NCBI GenBank assembly: GCA_046299415.1
Contig: JBKBII010000004.1
Coordinates: 62,001-126,000, forward strand
Source: JBKBII01 sp046299415
Lineage (GTDB): Bacteria > Pseudomonadota > Gammaproteobacteria > Ectothiorhodospirales > Ectothiorhodospiraceae
DNA length: 64,000 nt
Direction: 5' to 3'
Shown: positions 61,149 through 64,000 of the stretch, piece by piece
Layout of the letters: each line of letters opens with the position of its first letter
Position numbering within the stretch: the first letter of the stretch is position 1
Notes under the pieces: generated by a model
The model's database searches: none
What the model was told of the DNA's origin: nothing
The model's input: only the letters and a program-made list of their open reading frames with translations
Position numbers and translations under genes: made by a program

Positions 61149-62594
61149 TTACAGATGATCCGATGCGAAATGAGCGAGGCGTGAACGCTCGCCGCGGGCT
61201 AGCGTGACGTGCCCGGAGTGCGCCCAACCTTTGAAGCGATCGACGACGTAGGTGAGTCCGGACGTCGTTTCGGTCAGGTACGGTGTGTCGATCTGCGAGA
61301 CGTTGCCGAGAGCAATCACTTTTGTGCCGGGGCCGGCGCGCGTGACGAGCGTTTTCATCTGTTTCGAGGTGAGGTTTTGGGCTTCGTCGATGATCACGAA
61401 GCGGTTGAGGAACGTCCGCCCCCGCATGAAGTTCAGCGAGCGGATCTTGATGCGGTTCGACAACATGTCCTGGGTTGCGGCCCGCCCCCATTCTCCGGCG
61501 CCTTCTGTGCGGGTGAGGACTTCGAGGTTGTCCATCAGTGCGCCCATCCACGGTGCCATTTTTTCTTCTTCGGTGCCGGGCAAGAATCCAATGTCTTCGC
61601 CGACCGGTACGGTCACGCGGGTCATGATGATCTCTTTGTAGATGTTTTCTTCGAGCGTTTGTGCGAGACCTGCGGCCAACGTCAGCAGGGTTTTGCCGGT
61701 GCCCGCAGCGCCTACGAGCGACACGAAATCGATATCCGGATCCATCAGGAGGTTCAGTGCGTAGTTCTGCTCCCGATTGCGCGCGTTGATGCCCCAGACA
61801 GTGTTGCGCGGACTCGCGTAGTCGTCGACCAGCTCAAGGACAGCGGCTTGGCGCGCGGCGTCCGCTTCAAGGACGATGGCCTCGAGCGGTTGGTCGCTCT
61901 CGAGATACAAAAATTGGTTGGGTAGCCATTGTTCGACGAGCGGTCCACGCACCCTGTAGTAAGTGCTGCCGGCCTCCTGCCACGATTCCATTGCGCCGCC
62001 GTGTGTCTCCCAGAAGTTTTCGGGAAGTTTGGCAATGCCCGGATAGAGCAGATCGACGTCGTCGAGCACCTGGTCGTTGAAGTAATCCTCGGCGTGAAGC
62101 CCGATGACTGAGGCCTTGATGCGCAGGTTGATGTCCTTGGACACAACGGTGATGTGTGCGTCGGGCTTTTCTTTTTGCAGGGCCAACGCGGTCGAGAGAA
62201 TGTTGTTGTCCGGACTCGAGCCGGGCATCGAATCGGGCAGGGCGCCGAGCATCGTGCGTGTCTGGAAATACAGCCGGCCGGAGACATCGACGCGGCCGCC
62301 GTCGGCGCCAGGGGCGGCGAGCGGCAGGCCCTTGACGATTGCCTCATGGGAGGCTTGGCCCGCGAGTTCATCGAGGAAACGAGATACTTGGCGAACATTT
62401 CGCGCGACTTCAGAGGTGCCTTTCTTGCCGCGATCGAGTTCTTCGAGTACGACCATCGGCAGGAAGATGTCGTGCTCGTGAAAGCGGAACAGGGCCGCCG
62501 GATCGTGCATCAGAACGTTGGTGTCGAGTACGAACAGCCGTTTGCCAGCTTTACGCGTGGCGCTTCGATCGGACTTGCGCTCGGGTGATTTCAC
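61149..62594 (-). CDS. PIN domain-PhoH ATPase fusion (PhoH2 type)
   Basis: This protein of about 481 residues carries a PIN-type nuclease domain in the first 160 residues (F-V-L-D-T-N-V-L-M-H-D start, acidic residues E-E-L-D and D-N-N-I-L). A PhoH P-loop domain follows with G-A-A-G-T-G-K-T (about 275) and V-I-I-D-E-A-Q-N (about 395). PhoH2 proteins are RNA-unwinding ribonucleases. I chose the GTG at 62594, which has GGAG six bases upstream; a TTG at 62675 would add 27 residues. In this strand it follows bcp after 448 bases. Confidence 0.92.
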   Translation of the reverse strand: MKSPERKSDRSATRKAGKRLFVLDTNVLMHDPAALFRFHEHDIFLPMVVLEELDRGKKGTSEVARNVRQVSRFLDELAGQASHEAIVKGLPLAAPGADGGRVDVSGRLYFQTRTMLGALPDSMPGSSPDNNILSTALALQKEKPDAHITVVSKDINLRIKASVIGLHAEDYFNDQVLDDVDLLYPGIAKLPENFWETHGGAMESWQEAGSTYYRVRGPLVEQWLPNQFLYLESDQPLEAIVLEADAARQAAVLELVDDYASPRNTVWGINARNREQNYALNLLMDPDIDFVSLVGAAGTGKTLLTLAAGLAQTLEENIYKEIIMTRVTVPVGEDIGFLPGTEEEKMAPWMGALMDNLEVLTRTEGAGEWGRAATQDMLSNRIKIRSLNFMRGRTFLNRFVIIDEAQNLTSKQMKTLVTRAGPGTKVIALGNVSQIDTPYLTETTSGLTYVVDRFKGWAHSGHVTLARGERSRLAHFASDHL

Positions 62595-63042
62595 GGGTGG
62601 CTCCGGTTCGTGGGCGGTTTGGCTGCCGGGTTTCGGATGGTGCTGTACGTTGGCGATCGCAGGAACGGCCCGCAAAGCAGAAGGCTCGGGTGGGCGATTT
62701 CAGATGATGTGGGCTGCGCCACCGAAGGATTCGAGTTGATCAACAACGCGAAGCCCTGCGGCGCCGACGAGGGCGGCGCTACTCGGTTGAACGCTGGGGA
62801 GCGGCGCGCCATCGGATCCGCGGAAGTTCGCAGGGACCGAGCCATTGGCGAGCGGCATAGCCGCGGGCCTATGCCGAGTGCTGAATCGCCGGTGCGACCG
62901 ACGCGTGGGCCGAGTCTCGGGCAGGCCCGCGACGCGAGCCTCAACCGCGGCCACAAACCTGGCCGTGGGCAGGGTCGACGATGCGCCTCGGGTGCGAACG
63001 GCTGGGGTTGTTTCACGCTGTAAGGGGCGACTTCTGGCCCGC
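62595..63042. other. intergenic region between bcp and phoH
   Basis: No supported gene in 448 bases; the frames found here are Arg/Pro/Ser-rich and look like chance. Confidence 0.4.
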
Positions 63043-63549
63043 TCAGCCGGCTTGTTCCCGATATTCTCCGAGCTGCACCAGCACGCGATCGACGTGTTCA
63101 GGAACCTTGACCTTCCTCCAGACGTGCCGAATCACACCGTCAGGGTCGATCAGAAAGGTCGAGCGCTCGATGCCGCGAACCTGCTTGCCGTACATGTTTT
63201 TCATGTGAATCACATCGAAAACCTGACAAAGGGTCTCGTCGGAATCGCTGGCCAGCGCGAAGTTCAGGCCTTGCTTGGCACGGAATTTTTCGTGACTCGA
63301 GATGGAATCGCGGGAGACTCCGATCACGCGGGCGCCACTGTCTGCGAAGCGGTCAAGATTCGCGTTGAAGTCATTGGCTTCAGTGGTGCAGCCGGGCGTG
63401 GCGTCTTTAGGATAGAAGTACAGCACGATCCATTGGCCACGCAGGGCCCCGAAACTTTGCTTACCGCCCGGTACGAGATCGAGCTCGAGCGTGGCAGGAA
63501 CGGTCGAGTTGAGGTCGAGGGGTTCGTTGCTGGACGGATTCTCAGACAT
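63043..63549 (-). CDS. bcp: thioredoxin-dependent peroxiredoxin, Bcp/PrxQ type
   Basis: This 168-residue peroxiredoxin has the peroxidatic cysteine C54 in T-P-G-C-T-T-E. The resolving cysteine that lies five residues later in E. coli Bcp is replaced by Asn (N59); a third cysteine, C108, corresponds to E. coli C99. It reduces hydroperoxides in the cytoplasm. GGAGAA lies six bases before the ATG. It directly follows the gcvR gene on this strand (96-base gap), as in many gammaproteobacteria. Confidence 0.94.
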   Translation of the reverse strand: MSENPSSNEPLDLNSTVPATLELDLVPGGKQSFGALRGQWIVLYFYPKDATPGCTTEANDFNANLDRFADSGARVIGVSRDSISSHEKFRAKQGLNFALASDSDETLCQVFDVIHMKNMYGKQVRGIERSTFLIDPDGVIRHVWRKVKVPEHVDRVLVQLGEYREQAG

Positions 63550-63645
63550 TCGGTTCTCCGGAGTGCGGTCGAATGATTGGATCAGACAGGCGATACGGCG
63601 TTGCGGGCTGCGTGTTGCTCGAGTGGGTGGCGAGCGATCACGTGG

Positions 63646-64000
63646 TCATGCCTTGACGGGGTCGAGTACGCCGTCGAGGTTGAGGTCGTCGCAGAAGTCC
63701 ATGAAGTCGGCCCTCAGACTTGCGAGGTGTCGATCAGCCGGAATGTCGATCAGGAGATTGGCCGACAGCATACGTGTCGCGTTGGAGCCGGCTCGGTATA
63801 CGCGGGTCTGCCATTCACGGACGACAACTCCGTGAGCGTGGAAAAAATCCGCCAAGGCGCGCAGTACGCCCGGTTGATCCAAGGCGACGACATCGACGCT
63901 GTAAGGCATTGCGGCGCTGTCGTCGTCTTCGTCGGCGCGCATGCGGGTCACGGTACAGTCGAGTTGATGAGTGGCGGCAAAATCCGGGAGCTGCTTTTCG
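63646..64000 (-). CDS. gcvR: GcvR-like ACT-domain regulator, cut by the right window edge
   Basis: Only the C-terminal 118 residues are in the window; the frame is open to the edge, so no start is seen. The visible part is an ACT domain (P-Y-S-V-D-V-V-A-L-D-Q-P-G-V-L) with the T-R-V-Y-R-A and D-F-C-D-D-L-N-L-D segments typical of GcvR C-termini. GcvR is a cytoplasmic regulator that antagonises GcvA in control of the glycine-cleavage operon. The gene lies directly upstream of bcp, as in E. coli. Confidence 0.88.
   Translation of the reverse strand, partial: EKQLPDFAATHQLDCTVTRMRADEDDDSAAMPYSVDVVALDQPGVLRALADFFHAHGVVVREWQTRVYRAGSNATRMLSANLLIDIPADRHLASLRADFMDFCDDLNLDGVLDPVKA

Noticed and set aside
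62700..62954. 84-residue minus-strand frame between phoH and bcp
   Set aside because: Composition typical of chance frames in GC-rich DNA and no ribosome binding site.
1..64000. CRISPR arrays, transposases, integrases, toxin-antitoxin or phage genes
   Set aside because: I looked for regularly spaced repeats, transposase or integrase-like proteins and small paired toxin-antitoxin genes and found none.

Overview
The window looks like a chromosomal segment of a high-GC gammaproteobacterium. Supporting this are TamA/TamB, DksA, Ffh, a gcvR-bcp pair, a YhcB/ZapG-like protein, a TrxC-type thioredoxin, a split PntAA/PntAB/PntB transhydrogenase and a CAU-anticodon tRNA of tRNA-Ile2 type. The gcvR-bcp-phoH order and the cysteine-poor DksA would fit Chromatiales or Halothiobacillales-like bacteria, but that is inference. 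Genes are loosely packed: many gaps of 300-1100 bases hold no convincing gene.

Region 1 (1-22428) is a surface-polysaccharide (O-antigen type, Wzx/Wzy-dependent) locus. It contains a chain-length regulator (1299-2189), two UDP-ManNAc3NAcA genes (3-dehydrogenase and N-acetyltransferase, 2820-4546), a Wzx flippase, gene remnants, a Wzy polymerase, two GT4 glycosyltransferases and a WbpI/WlbD-type 2-epimerase. It continues with a GNAT acetyltransferase, a PglC-like phosphoglycosyl transferase, a PLP aminotransferase and a WbpM/PglF 4,6-dehydratase, which together look like a UDP-QuiNAc4NAc (bacillosamine-type) module. It ends with rmlB-rmlD-rmlA-rmlC for dTDP-L-rhamnose. The predicted repeat unit would therefore start on a 4-amino-6-deoxy sugar and could contain rhamnose and a diaminouronic acid. 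The locus shows mosaic features: truncated genes, a GC drop inside one glycosyltransferase, and an inverted-repeat cassette.

Region 2 (22769-34338) is housekeeping: the CAU tRNA, trxC, a DUF1461-like membrane protein, a beta-hydroxyacid dehydrogenase, ffh, a single-domain globin, yhcB/zapG, an orphan gene at 29622, and the three-gene pnt operon closed by a strong intrinsic terminator.

Region 3 (34828-49115) carries a very large DUF2339 membrane protein, a CpdA-like phosphodiesterase, dksA, a lipoyl-domain dihydrolipoamide dehydrogenase, dtd, a tiny FlgC-like protein followed by a low-complexity protein, hemH, a molybdopterin-binding CinA-like protein and a 2OG-Fe(II) oxygenase.

Region 4 (49308-64000) is all on the minus strand. 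In transcription order it holds gcvR (cut by the window edge), bcp, phoH (PIN-PhoH), a ferric-iron ABC permease and ATPase, a retropepsin-like zinc-protease-family gene, tamA and tamB.

I did not find a clear novel defence or mobile system. The most intriguing items are the mini FlgC-like/low-complexity pair with a possible leaderless promoter (43311-44700), the GNAT-containing bacillosamine-type module, the remnants between wzx and wzy, the inverted-repeat cassette at 9647-9964 and the 12-bp tandem repeats in front of pntAA.
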